From assembly GCF_014203835.1 (NCBI RefSeq), contig NZ_JACHJW010000001.1, positions 2,503,176 to 2,567,175 of the forward strand: a stretch of DNA of 64,000 nt, written 5' to 3'. Position numbers and translations under genes: made by a program. This stretch comes from Micromonospora polyrhachis (lineage in GTDB: Bacteria > Actinomycetota > Actinomycetes > Mycobacteriales > Micromonosporaceae). The notes under the pieces were generated by a model. The model had not been told where the DNA came from, did no database searches, and was given only the letters and a program-made list of their open reading frames with translations. The first letter of the stretch is position 1; every line of letters begins with the position of its first letter. This document shows, one piece after another, positions 53,843 through 62,128 of the stretch.

Positions 53843-54690
53843 CGGGAGGAGCCCCGATGACCTGGCATGTTCCACCGGATCTGCTCGTCGAGTACGACAC
53901 CGGCCGGCTTGACCCGGCCCGGGTTATGGCGGTCGAGGCACACCTGGCCCGATGCTCCGACTGCCGCAACGCCGTACCGGCCGACGAGGCATGGCTGGAC
54001 CGTAGTTGGGACGCGCTGCTGGAGGTGGTGGACAGTCCACGGCGCAGCCCGTTGGAGTGGCTGTTCGCCCGGCTCGGCCTGCCCGAGCACCGGGCCCGGC
54101 TGCTGGCCGCCACACCCGCCCTACGTCGAGCCTGGCTCACCGCCACGGTGGCGGTGCTCGCGTTCGCCGTACTCGCCGCCCACCTTGCCGAGAGCGGGTG
54201 GCCGCTGTTGACGTTCCTCCTGGTAGCGCCGGTGCTACCGGTGCTGGCGGTGGCGACCGCGTACGGCCCTCGGGTCGATCCGATGCACGAGATCACCGCA
54301 ACGACGCCGACTGCCGGACCGGGGATGGTGCTGTGGCGTGCGATGACCGTGCTGATCGTCTCCCTGGGCCTGGGCGCGATCGCGTCGATGTTCCTGCCAC
54401 CGGTCGGCTGGCTGGCGCTCGCCTGGTTGTTGCCCGCGCTCTTCCTATGCCTGGGCAGCCTCGCCCTGGCCACCGTCCTGCCATTGCAGGTCGCCGCAGG
54501 TGGGCTCGCCAGCGCCTGGCTGGTCACCGTCATGACACTGCTGGATCGCAGCGGCGACCTGTCGCACGCCCTGACCGCCCGATACCTCTTCGAGCCGGTC
54601 GCGCAGACCGGTTTCCTGGTGGCAGCCGTCGGCGCTGCCGTCGTCCTGACCGTGCGGCGTCGCCGCCTCGACGTTGGAGAACCACGTTGA
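53839..54690 (+). CDS. Membrane anti-sigma factor with zinc-finger domain
   Basis: A 283-residue protein. Residues 8-45 are a zf-HC2-type anti-sigma domain (VEAHLARCSDCRNAV holds the H-x3-C-x2-C ligands) that would bind the ECF factor in the cytoplasm. From residue 95 there are about six hydrophobic helices (LTATVAVLAFAVLAAHLA, LLTFLLVAPVLPVLAVATAY, AMTVLIVSLGLGAIASMFL), which is more than the single helix of a typical anti-sigma factor. That suggests membrane sensing or contact with the ABC permeases. It overlaps the sigma gene (ATGA) and the ATPase gene (TTGA). Confidence 0.88.
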   Translation: MTGGAPMTWHVPPDLLVEYDTGRLDPARVMAVEAHLARCSDCRNAVPADEAWLDRSWDALLEVVDSPRRSPLEWLFARLGLPEHRARLLAATPALRRAWLTATVAVLAFAVLAAHLAESGWPLLTFLLVAPVLPVLAVATAYGPRVDPMHEITATTPTAGPGMVLWRAMTVLIVSLGLGAIASMFLPPVGWLALAWLLPALFLCLGSLALATVLPLQVAAGGLASAWLVTVMTLLDRSGDLSHALTARYLFEPVAQTGFLVAAVGAAVVLTVRRRRLDVGEPR

Positions 54691-55559
54691 CAACTACCGT
54701 GACGATCCGAGGGCTCGGCAAGCGGTACGGCAGCCGGCCGGTGCTCGATCAGCTCGACCTCGACATCGGCCCCGGAATCACCGGGCTGCTCGGTCCGAAC
54801 GGCGCGGGCAAGACCACGCTGCTGCGGTGCCTGGCGACCGCCCTCGCCGCCGACAGTGGCCAACTCAACATCCTCGGCTACGACCCGAGCCAGGCCGCGC
54901 AGCGTACCGAGCTGCGGCGGCGGATCGGCTACCTGCCGCAGGACCCGGGCTTCTACCCGAACTTCACCGTGTTCGGCCTGCTCGACTACGTGGCGATCCT
55001 CAAGGAGCTGACCGACCGCCGGCAGCGACACCGGGAGGTACGCCGGGTGCTGGACGAGGTCGACCTCGCCGATCGAGCCAGGACCAAGGTACGGAAGCTC
55101 TCCGGTGGCATGCGTCAGCGGTTGGGCGTCGCCCAGTGCCTGCTGGCCGATCCCAAGCTGCTCATCCTCGACGAGCCCACCGTCGGCATCGACCCGGAAC
55201 AGCGGATGCGTTTCCGGGCGCTCATCTCGCGGCTCGGCGAGCAGCGCACCGTACTGCTGTCGACCCACCAGACCGAGGACGTGGGGGCGCTGTGCGAGCG
55301 GGTGGTGGTCCTGCTCCATGGCCGCGTGGTTTTTGACGGTACGCCGGCCGGGCTCGCCGGTCAGGCCAGTGGTCAGGTGTGGCTGTCGACGGACCCGCCG
55401 GAGGGAGCAACGCTGTACTGGCGTAACGCCGACGGGCGCTACCGGACGCTCGGCGACCAGCCCGACGGTGGCACACCGGCCGAGCCGACGATCGAGGACG
55501 GATACCTGCTGCTGGTCGGCGAACACCGGGCGGCTGACGCGTCGGCGGTGACCCGATGA
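54687..55559 (+). CDS. ABC transporter ATP-binding protein
   Basis: A 290-residue ATPase of the multidrug/natural-product exporter type. Motifs are Walker A GPNGAGKTT, Q-loop YLPQDPGFYP, signature LSGGMRQRLGVAQ, Walker B LLILDEPTVGID and H-loop STHQTEDV. The last 60 residues form a small extra domain. The start is a TTG at 54687 overlapping the anti-sigma stop, with GGAGA upstream. It should energise the two membrane proteins encoded next, with which it forms an overlapping gene chain. Confidence 0.95.
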   Translation: MTTTVTIRGLGKRYGSRPVLDQLDLDIGPGITGLLGPNGAGKTTLLRCLATALAADSGQLNILGYDPSQAAQRTELRRRIGYLPQDPGFYPNFTVFGLLDYVAILKELTDRRQRHREVRRVLDEVDLADRARTKVRKLSGGMRQRLGVAQCLLADPKLLILDEPTVGIDPEQRMRFRALISRLGEQRTVLLSTHQTEDVGALCERVVVLLHGRVVFDGTPAGLAGQASGQVWLSTDPPEGATLYWRNADGRYRTLGDQPDGGTPAEPTIEDGYLLLVGEHRAADASAVTR

Positions 55560-57049
55560 AGGCGCTGGCGCTGGCCGAGGTCCGGCTGCTGCTGCGTAGT
55601 CCGATCGTCTGGGGTGCCCTGGTCCTGGCGCTGGCGTTGGGCGTCACCCTCGGCTGGACCCGGCTGCCGGACTGGGAACGGTTCGCGATGAACGCCGGCA
55701 CGGCCTCGCTGCTGTTGGGTGCCGGGCTGTTGCTGGCCGGCCATCTGGCGGTCAGCCGCGACCACCGCGCCGGGGTGGTCGAGAGTCACGCTGTGCTGCC
55801 CACCCCGCTTCGGCGGCGTACGGTGAGTTTGCTGGCACTGGCACCGGTCGCCGCACTGGCCGGGGTGCTGCTGCTCGGGGCGCTACTGCTCAGCCTGCTG
55901 CCGGATTGGCCGGCAGGGCGACTGGACTGGCCGAATCTGCTGGTCGTGGTGGTGGTTCCGGTGCTGGCCGTCAGCGTCGGGGTGGCCATCGGTCGGTGGT
56001 TGCCGGCGACCGCGGCCGGGCCGCTCGGGCTCATCGTCAGTGCGGCGCTGGTGCTCGCCCTGCCCGGCCTCGGTAATGGGGACAGTTATCTGGGTTTATG
56101 GCTCTCCCCGGTCCTGATGGACCGGAACTGGGCACCGGGGGCACCCCAGCCCACCGGTTGGCATCTGCTCTACCTGGTCGCGCTGGTGGTCTTCGTCGGT
56201 GCGGTGCCCCTACTCCGGCACTGGCGGATACTGCCGGCGCTGGTCGGGGTGCTTGCCCTGACGCTGGCGGCATCGACGGTCGGCCCGCAACTGTCCGCGA
56301 CACCCCGGGCGATCAGCGCTGAGATGGAGGAGCCGTACACCGGGGAGGCGGCGCTGGTGTGTCAGCGCCACAACGAGGTGCGCTACTGCGCCCTGCCCGG
56401 TTACGAACGGTGGATCGTACGGTGGCGGGAGGCGGTGGCACCGGTCGTCGTCGTGTTGCCGCCCTCGGTCCGCGCCGACCTACCCCGGGTACGGCAATTC
56501 GCCTACTCCTTCTACGAGTCCCAGAGCCCGGCCGACGTCGCCACCGACCTGATCTGGGGACGGCAGGGTCGTTGGGCTGCTGACTCCCGAGCCCAACTGG
56601 CTACCTCGTTCGCCGCTACGATCGTCGGTCTGCCTGGTCTGTGGACGGCCGATCCTGCCATCCGGCTCCGGGGGTGCTCGGCCAGCGGGCAGGCCCGTAC
56701 GGTCATCACGCTGTGGCTGGCTGCGCAGGCACTGCCCGACGGCGCGGCCCTGCTACGGGCACATCGGCTCGGCCTCTTCCCGAGCCGCTACGGCCAGCCG
56801 GAGATCGACGCGGCCCTGGCGTTGCTCAACCTGCCACGGCAGCAGGTGGCCGGCATCGTAGCGGCTGGCTGGGACCGGCTGACGGCACCAACGGCCGGCT
56901 TCGACGTACTCACTGCCCTCGGATTACCGGTCGCGGCCAACGTTTCGCCCGGTACGACCAGCGCCTCACCCGATGCCGACGGTACGGCCAACGCCTCACC
57001 CAGCACGGCCAGCGCCTCACCCGATGCCGAGAAGATACGTTGCCCGTGA
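55556..57049 (+). CDS. ABC exporter membrane protein with large extracytoplasmic domain
   Basis: A 497-residue ABC-2-like permease. Residues 1-230 carry six hydrophobic helices ([58 protein letters not shown]). Residues 240-440 form a soluble domain with several cysteines (ALVCQRHNEVRYCALPGYE, LRGCSASG) presumably outside the membrane. The last 40 residues are Ala/Ser/Pro-rich low-complexity repeats (ASPDAD-like). Two TTA leucine codons occur at 56096 and 56924. The ATG overlaps the ATPase stop (ATGA). The exported substrate is unknown. Confidence 0.85.
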   Translation: MKALALAEVRLLLRSPIVWGALVLALALGVTLGWTRLPDWERFAMNAGTASLLLGAGLLLAGHLAVSRDHRAGVVESHAVLPTPLRRRTVSLLALAPVAALAGVLLLGALLLSLLPDWPAGRLDWPNLLVVVVVPVLAVSVGVAIGRWLPATAAGPLGLIVSAALVLALPGLGNGDSYLGLWLSPVLMDRNWAPGAPQPTGWHLLYLVALVVFVGAVPLLRHWRILPALVGVLALTLAASTVGPQLSATPRAISAEMEEPYTGEAALVCQRHNEVRYCALPGYERWIVRWREAVAPVVVVLPPSVRADLPRVRQFAYSFYESQSPADVATDLIWGRQGRWAADSRAQLATSFAATIVGLPGLWTADPAIRLRGCSASGQARTVITLWLAAQALPDGAALLRAHRLGLFPSRYGQPEIDAALALLNLPRQQVAGIVAAGWDRLTAPTAGFDVLTALGLPVAANVSPGTTSASPDADGTANASPSTASASPDAEKIRCP

Positions 57050-57738
57050 TGTTGCGCGCCCGACAGAGCCTTCTGCTGCTCCGGCCGCTGGCGCTCGCCA
57101 TACCGTGGGGGCCGCTGGCACTGGCCGCCGGGCTCTCCGCCCTGATTCTGTTACCGGCGCTGCTGGACGATCCTGCCCCGTACGCCGCGCTGCTCGAACT
57201 CCGGCTGGCCGCAGTGCTGCTCGGTGCTGGGGCGTCATTCGCGATGACCGACCGGATGGCTCCCACCGTCGTCCCGGCCACACCGCGCTGGCTGCGGCAG
57301 TGGCTACGGCTGGTTATCGTGGTCGTTCCGGCCACGCTGACGTGGCTGGCGCTGCACTCGATCGCCGTCGTGGTGCTGGGTGCCGATGCCACGGCACCAG
57401 CGGGCGACCTCGCGGTGGAGGCGCTGGTGTGCGGGTTGGCCGGCGTGGCGGGTTCGGCGGTCGCCGCCCGCTACCGGCACACATCGACCGGCGCACTCGC
57501 CGGGCCGATGACCCAGTTCACTCTCGCCGCATTCACCTTTTTCATCGACAGGCAGAGTTCGCCGTGGCTGCCGCCGGGTAGCCCGAACTGGTCAACTGTC
57601 CACCGCTACTGGTTGCTCGGTTTGCCGATCATCGGCCTCACACTTTTTCTGGTCAACCGGGACACCTGGCCGATACGGCATCGACTGCTCGCTTGCCTTC
57701 CGCGCCGTACCGGCGGTCCACATCAGGTTCGATCGTGA
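57049..57738 (+). CDS. Second ABC-associated membrane protein
   Basis: A 229-residue protein with six hydrophobic helices (AIPWGPLALAAGLSALILLP, LRLVIVVVPATLTWLALHSIAVV, ALVCGLAGVAGSAVAARY, LLGLPIIGLTLFLVN) and no soluble domain. It is likely a partner permease of the preceding protein. The ATG at 57049 shares its A with the upstream TGA (TGATG); GTG 57046 is equally possible. A TTA codon occurs at 57151. It closes the sigma-anti-sigma-ABC operon. Confidence 0.8.
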   Translation: MLRARQSLLLLRPLALAIPWGPLALAAGLSALILLPALLDDPAPYAALLELRLAAVLLGAGASFAMTDRMAPTVVPATPRWLRQWLRLVIVVVPATLTWLALHSIAVVVLGADATAPAGDLAVEALVCGLAGVAGSAVAARYRHTSTGALAGPMTQFTLAAFTFFIDRQSSPWLPPGSPNWSTVHRYWLLGLPIIGLTLFLVNRDTWPIRHRLLACLPRRTGGPHQVRS

Positions 57739-57765
57739 CCACGCTGAGCGACGGGAGAAAAGCGA

Positions 57766-58770
57766 ATGCCGAGCGGCCCTTCGATGCGTACTGTGCCGGC
57801 CATGTCCCGCGTAGAGGTACGGCCGTTCGAGGCCGCTGATCTTGCCGCCTGCGGCACCCTCCTGGCCGAGCGGCACCGCCAACACCGCATCGCAGAGCCG
57901 CTGCTCTCCCCCCGTTTCGAGGACGCCGACGCCGCTATCGCGGAGCTGACCACCGCATTCGAGGGTGCGGGTGCGTCCGGGGCGGTCGCGTTCCGCGCCG
58001 GCGACCTGGTCGGTTTCGTGCTCGGGGCCCCAAAGTCGTCACCGCTGTGGGGTCCGAACATCTGGGTCGAAGCAGCCGGTCAGGCGGCCACCGACGCCGA
58101 GGTGATGCGTGACCTGTACGCATTCGCCGCCACCAGTTGGGTCGCCGAGGGCCACACGGCGCACTACGTCATGGTGCCGGCACACGACGCGGAACTGGTG
58201 CACGCCTGGTTCCGCCTCGGCTTCGGCCAGCAGCACGCACACGCCATCCGGCCAGCGTCCAGACCAGCGACGAGCATGGTTCCTCGACTGTCGGTACGCC
58301 GGGCCATTCGGGCGGACATCCCGGCACTCGCCCAGCTCGACCTTGAGTTGCCAATGCACCAGGGCCTCTCCCCGACCTTCTCACCCGGCAAGATCGGGAC
58401 GGTCGAGGAGAACCTCGCCGACTGGACAGAGGACTTCGATGACGACGGGTACGTGACGTTCGTGGCCGAACACGACGGCGAGGTCATCGGCTCGGCCATC
58501 GGATGCGCGTTGGAGAAGTCGAGCGCACACCTCGGCCCGGCCCGCCCGGACAATGCCGGGTTCCTCGGGTTCGCCGCGGTCTTTCCGCAGGCTCGGGGTG
58601 CCGGTGCCGGCCGGGCCCTCGGTGAGGCCATCATCGACTGGGCCGCCGCCAGCGGATTCGACAGTGTGGTCACCGACTGGCGGGTGACCAACCTGCTCTC
58701 CTCCCGTACCTGGCCGAAACTCGGTTTCACCGAGACCTTCCTCCGGTTACACCGCATGATCGGCTACTGA
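57766..58770 (+). CDS. Tandem GNAT-family N-acetyltransferase
   Basis: A 334-residue protein with two GNAT folds. Residues 12-160 are an N-terminal, degenerate copy; residues 180-330 carry the better-conserved acetyl-CoA region (GFAAVFPQARGAGAGRALGEAIID, where RGAGAGRAL is the CoA pyrophosphate loop). It would acetylate a small molecule or protein amine. ATG 57766 has GGGAGAAAAG upstream; ATG 57784 and 57802 are alternatives. The gap of 27 bases to the ABC genes suggests cotranscription. A TTA codon at 58747 lies five residues before the end of the conserved region. The substrate is unknown. Confidence 0.88.
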   Translation: MPSGPSMRTVPAMSRVEVRPFEAADLAACGTLLAERHRQHRIAEPLLSPRFEDADAAIAELTTAFEGAGASGAVAFRAGDLVGFVLGAPKSSPLWGPNIWVEAAGQAATDAEVMRDLYAFAATSWVAEGHTAHYVMVPAHDAELVHAWFRLGFGQQHAHAIRPASRPATSMVPRLSVRRAIRADIPALAQLDLELPMHQGLSPTFSPGKIGTVEENLADWTEDFDDDGYVTFVAEHDGEVIGSAIGCALEKSSAHLGPARPDNAGFLGFAAVFPQARGAGAGRALGEAIIDWAAASGFDSVVTDWRVTNLLSSRTWPKLGFTETFLRLHRMIGY

Positions 58771-58784
58771 ACCAGCCACAAGAC

Positions 58785-58822
58785 AAGTACGGCGACACAG
58801 CGCCTGCTGTGCCGCCGTACTT
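58785..58822. terminator. Bidirectional hairpin terminator
   Basis: A 16-bp stem with a single mismatch (58785-58800 with 58807-58822) and a six-base loop, between the convergent GNAT and L,D-transpeptidase genes. The AAGTACGGCG/CGCCGTACTT ends give it a short U-run on either strand. Confidence 0.85.
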
Positions 58823-58834
58823 GGTATGCAGTTG

Positions 58835-59695
58835 TCAGGTGCCAGCGCGGTGGCCGAAGGCGTGCACCCGGGTGCCAACCTTGCCCAGCGACCACAGCGT
58901 CTTGGCGTCCGCCGGCAGCATGTTGATGCAGCCGTGCGAGCCGACCGGGTTGTGCAGGTAGGTGGTCGCCTCGTGGAAGCCCATTCCCTGGGTGAAGTGC
59001 TGCCAGTACGGCATCCACACCTCGTACGGGTCGGACCACTCCTTGATGTTGCGGAAGTTGATTTTGTACGTGCCGGGGGGCGTGGCGAAGTCCTTCATCC
59101 CGGTACGGGTGACCGTAGGCTTCATGATCACCTTGCTGCCCTGCATCGCCCAGACGGTCTGCAGGGTCAGGTCGATGCAGAACGTGGTGCCCGTACCGGT
59201 CTTGCACTTGGCGGTGTTGGTGCTGGCCAGCCGCCGGGCCACGTCGAGGGTGAGCGGTCCGGCCCGTCCCTCGGCGGGGCGAATGTCGTACCGCTTCTGG
59301 AACTTCTTGATGGCCGAGCAGTCCTCGATCGACTGCTTGCCGTCCACCTTCATCCGCCCGAATCCGCCCAGCTTGGCCAGGTACGCCTCGACCTCGCGCT
59401 GCTTCTCGCCCTGGGGACAACTCCCCCGATCCGAGGAGGTGGTCTTCGTCGGGGCCGGCTTCTTGACGGTCTTCGTCGGGGCTGGGGTGGTCTTGGTCGG
59501 CTTGGGGTTACGCTTGGTCGACTTCTGATCCGGCCCGGCGGTGTCGCTCGCCCCCGATCCACGCTCCGCCTTACTGGCCGGGGCAGGGCGATCAGCCCCG
59601 GCCCGTTCCTGCGGATCGAACGTACACGCGCCGGCGCCGACCAGCGTGACCACTGCCAGAGCCAGGACCCGAGCGATCCTGCGAGGTTGGTTCAT
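58835..59695 (-). CDS. L,D-transpeptidase with peptidoglycan-binding domain
   Basis: A 286-residue exported protein. The N-terminal hydrophobic segment ends LVGAGAC, a possible lipobox with the lipidated Cys at about residue 24. Residues 30-90 are a Lys/Thr/Pro-rich linker that would span the wall. Residues 90-160 resemble a peptidoglycan-binding domain (IKKFQKRYDIRPAEGRAGPLT). Residues 165-280 are a YkuD catalytic domain with the active-site Cys in HNPVGSHGCINML. It cross-links peptidoglycan by 3-3 bonds or attaches proteins. ATG 59695 has GGAGGGC just upstream. Confidence 0.92.
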   Translation of the reverse strand: MNQPRRIARVLALAVVTLVGAGACTFDPQERAGADRPAPASKAERGSGASDTAGPDQKSTKRNPKPTKTTPAPTKTVKKPAPTKTTSSDRGSCPQGEKQREVEAYLAKLGGFGRMKVDGKQSIEDCSAIKKFQKRYDIRPAEGRAGPLTLDVARRLASTNTAKCKTGTGTTFCIDLTLQTVWAMQGSKVIMKPTVTRTGMKDFATPPGTYKINFRNIKEWSDPYEVWMPYWQHFTQGMGFHEATTYLHNPVGSHGCINMLPADAKTLWSLGKVGTRVHAFGHRAGT

Positions 59696-59830
59696 CCGCC
59701 CTCCTCGGACAGCCGCACTCAACAAGACGCATCGAGATACGGGGATGGTTGCGGTCTTTGGAAGAGTTTTCCGGTTCGTTATCTCCCGTGCAAGACTGGA
59801 GGGTCACCCAATGTGTGGGAGGAAGCTGGC

Positions 59831-61510
59831 GTGAGTGGCGGACCGCTGATCGTTCAATCGGACAAGACCCTGCTACTGGAGGTCGATCATCCAGACGCGC
59901 GGGCCTGTCGGATGGCCATCGCCCCGTTCGCCGAGTTGGAGCGCTCCCCGGAGCACGTGCACACCTACCGGCTGACCCCGCTCGGGCTGTGGAACGCCCG
60001 CGCCGCCGGGCACGACGCCGAGGGCGTGGTCGACGCGCTGATCAAGTTCTCCCGCTACCCGGTGCCGCATGCGCTGCTGGTCGACATCGCCGAGACCATG
60101 GACCGGTACGGCCGGCTCCAGTTGGTCAACGACCCCGCGTACGGGCTGGTGCTGCGGGCCCTGGACCGGCTGGTCCTGGTCGAGGTGGCCAAGAGCAAGA
60201 AGCTCGCCGGGATGCTCGGCAACAAGATCGATGACGAAAGCATCGCCGTACACCCCTCCGAGCGGGGGCGACTCAAGCAGGCGCTGCTCAAGCTGGGCTG
60301 GCCGGCAGAAGACCTGGCCGGTTACGTGGACGGCGAGGCGCACCCGATCGAGCTGGCCGAGGCTGGCAAGGACGGGCGCCCTGCCTGGACCCTGCGGTCC
60401 TACCAGCGGGAGGCGGTGGAGCACTTCTGGGCCGGCGGGTCGGGCGTGGTGGTGCTGCCCTGCGGCGCGGGCAAGACGCTGGTCGGGGCGGCGGCGATGG
60501 CCGAGGCGAAGGCGACCACGCTGATCCTGGTCACCAACACGGTCGCCGGCCGGCAGTGGAAGCGCGAGCTGGTGGCCCGCACCTCGCTGACCGAAGACGA
60601 GATCGGCGAATACTCGGGCGAGCGCAAGGAGATCCGCCCGGTCACCATCGCGACGTACCAGGTGCTCACCTCGCGGCGGAAGGGCGCCTTCACCCACCTG
60701 GACCTCTTCGGGGCCCGCGACTGGGGTCTGGTCATCTACGACGAGGTGCACCTTCTACCCGCGCCGATCTTCCGGTTCACCGCCGACCTCCAGGCCCGCC
60801 GCCGGCTCGGCCTGACCGCGACCCTCGTACGGGAAGACGGCCGCGAAGGCGACGTCTTCTCGCTGATCGGCCCGAAGCGGTACGACGCGCCGTGGAAGGA
60901 CATCGAGGCGCAGGGTTGGATCGCCCCGGCCGAGTGTGTCGAGGTACGCGTCACCCTCACCGATGCCGAGCGGATGGCGTACGCGACGGCGGAGTCGGAG
61001 GAGCGCTACCGGTTCGCGGCGACCGCCCGCACCAAGCTGCCGGTGGTGAAGGCGCTGGTCGACCGGCACCCCGGTGAGCAGGTATTGGTGATCGGCGGCT
61101 ACATCGACCAGTTACACCAGCTCGGCGAATACCTCAATGCTCCGATCGTGCAGGGCTCCACCACCAACAAGGAGCGGGAACGCCTCTTCGACGCGTTCCG
61201 GTCCGGCGAGATCTCCACCCTGGTGATCTCCAAGGTGGGTAACTTCTCGATCGACCTGCCCGAGGCGGCGGTGGCGATCCAGGTCTCCGGTACGTTCGGC
61301 TCCCGCCAGGAGGAGGCGCAACGCCTCGGCCGGGTGCTCCGGCCGAAGGCCGACCGCCGGCAGGCACACTTCTACACGGTCGTGTCCCGGGACACCATCG
61401 ACACCGAGTACGCCGCACACCGGCAACGCTTCCTGGCCGAGCAGGGGTACGCGTACACGATCATCGACGCCGACGACGTACTCGGCCCGCCCCTGCCCAG
61501 CGTGGATTGA
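59831..61510 (+). CDS. xpb: XPB-family DNA repair helicase
   Basis: A 559-residue superfamily 2 helicase homologous to eukaryotic XPB/ERCC3. The first 190 residues include a domain shared with the protein encoded at 42704-45208 (DKTLLLEVDHPDARACRMAI). The motor shows Walker A VLPCGAGKTL, DEVH box (IYDEVHLLP), LTATLVRED with the XPB-specific RED motif, VIGGYIDQL, and motif VI EEAQRLGRVLRP. Such 3'-to-5' helicases act in DNA repair. GTG 59831 has GGGAGGA eight bases upstream. A TTA codon occurs at 61112. It is divergent from the L,D-transpeptidase gene. Confidence 0.95.
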   Translation: MSGGPLIVQSDKTLLLEVDHPDARACRMAIAPFAELERSPEHVHTYRLTPLGLWNARAAGHDAEGVVDALIKFSRYPVPHALLVDIAETMDRYGRLQLVNDPAYGLVLRALDRLVLVEVAKSKKLAGMLGNKIDDESIAVHPSERGRLKQALLKLGWPAEDLAGYVDGEAHPIELAEAGKDGRPAWTLRSYQREAVEHFWAGGSGVVVLPCGAGKTLVGAAAMAEAKATTLILVTNTVAGRQWKRELVARTSLTEDEIGEYSGERKEIRPVTIATYQVLTSRRKGAFTHLDLFGARDWGLVIYDEVHLLPAPIFRFTADLQARRRLGLTATLVREDGREGDVFSLIGPKRYDAPWKDIEAQGWIAPAECVEVRVTLTDAERMAYATAESEERYRFAATARTKLPVVKALVDRHPGEQVLVIGGYIDQLHQLGEYLNAPIVQGSTTNKERERLFDAFRSGEISTLVISKVGNFSIDLPEAAVAIQVSGTFGSRQEEAQRLGRVLRPKADRRQAHFYTVVSRDTIDTEYAAHRQRFLAEQGYAYTIIDADDVLGPPLPSVD

Positions 61511-61593
61511 TCAGGCCGCCCTGATTTTCCGCAGGACGTACCGATCAACGCAGTCCGATTGCGTTTCTTTCGAATTTACGTGACACTTGCAGC

Positions 61594-62100
61594 ATGACAG
61601 CCGCAGCCCGCGTCATGGACGAGCAGACGATCCTGCCGGACGCCGCCACTAAGGCGGAGGTAGTAGACCTACTCAAGGTCCTACGCGATCGCGGCCACGA
61701 CGTCGCGCCAGCGCGAGCACGGCTGGTCAGCGCCGACGGCTCCAGCAGCGTGCCGCTACCCGACAGCCTGCACGACATCCTGGTCAAGGCACTCGAAGCG
61801 CTAGCCGGCGGATACGCCGTCACGATCGCGCCGCAGCACACCACCCTCACCACACAACAGGCCGCCGACCTGCTCGGGGTCTCTCGGCCCACGCTGACCA
61901 AGCTGCTCGACGACAACAAGATCCCTTACGAACGACCCAACAGCCACCGCCGCATCAAACTCGCCGACCTGCTCGCGTACCAGCAACAGCGTCGACAGGA
62001 ACGCCGAGGACTACTTCGACGGATGACCACAGAGGGCATCGCGATGGGCCTCTACGACGTTCCAGCAGCACAACAGGAGGATGACCACGGTGGGTCATGA
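61594..62100 (+). CDS. Helix-turn-helix antitoxin of a PIN-toxin pair
   Basis: A 168-residue protein. Residues 85-130 form a MerR/excisionase-type helix-turn-helix (LTTQQAADLLGVSRPTLTKLLDD, IPYERPNSHRRIKLADLLAYQ). The N-terminal 80 residues are helical with no recognised motif. This arrangement is common in chromosomal antitoxins whose partner is a PIN ribonuclease; they bind and autoregulate the operon promoter. There is no ribosome-binding site before ATG 61594, so a leaderless transcript or ATG 61612 is possible. The toxin gene follows after 28 bases. Confidence 0.85.
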   Translation: MTAAARVMDEQTILPDAATKAEVVDLLKVLRDRGHDVAPARARLVSADGSSSVPLPDSLHDILVKALEALAGGYAVTIAPQHTTLTTQQAADLLGVSRPTLTKLLDDNKIPYERPNSHRRIKLADLLAYQQQRRQERRGLLRRMTTEGIAMGLYDVPAAQQEDDHGGS

Positions 62101-62128
62101 GGATGTTGCGCAACGATAAGATCCCCTG

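Noticed and set aside
58826-59830. Upstream extension of the XPB frame
   Set aside because: It lies antisense to the L,D-transpeptidase gene, and a good ribosome-binding site precedes GTG 59831.
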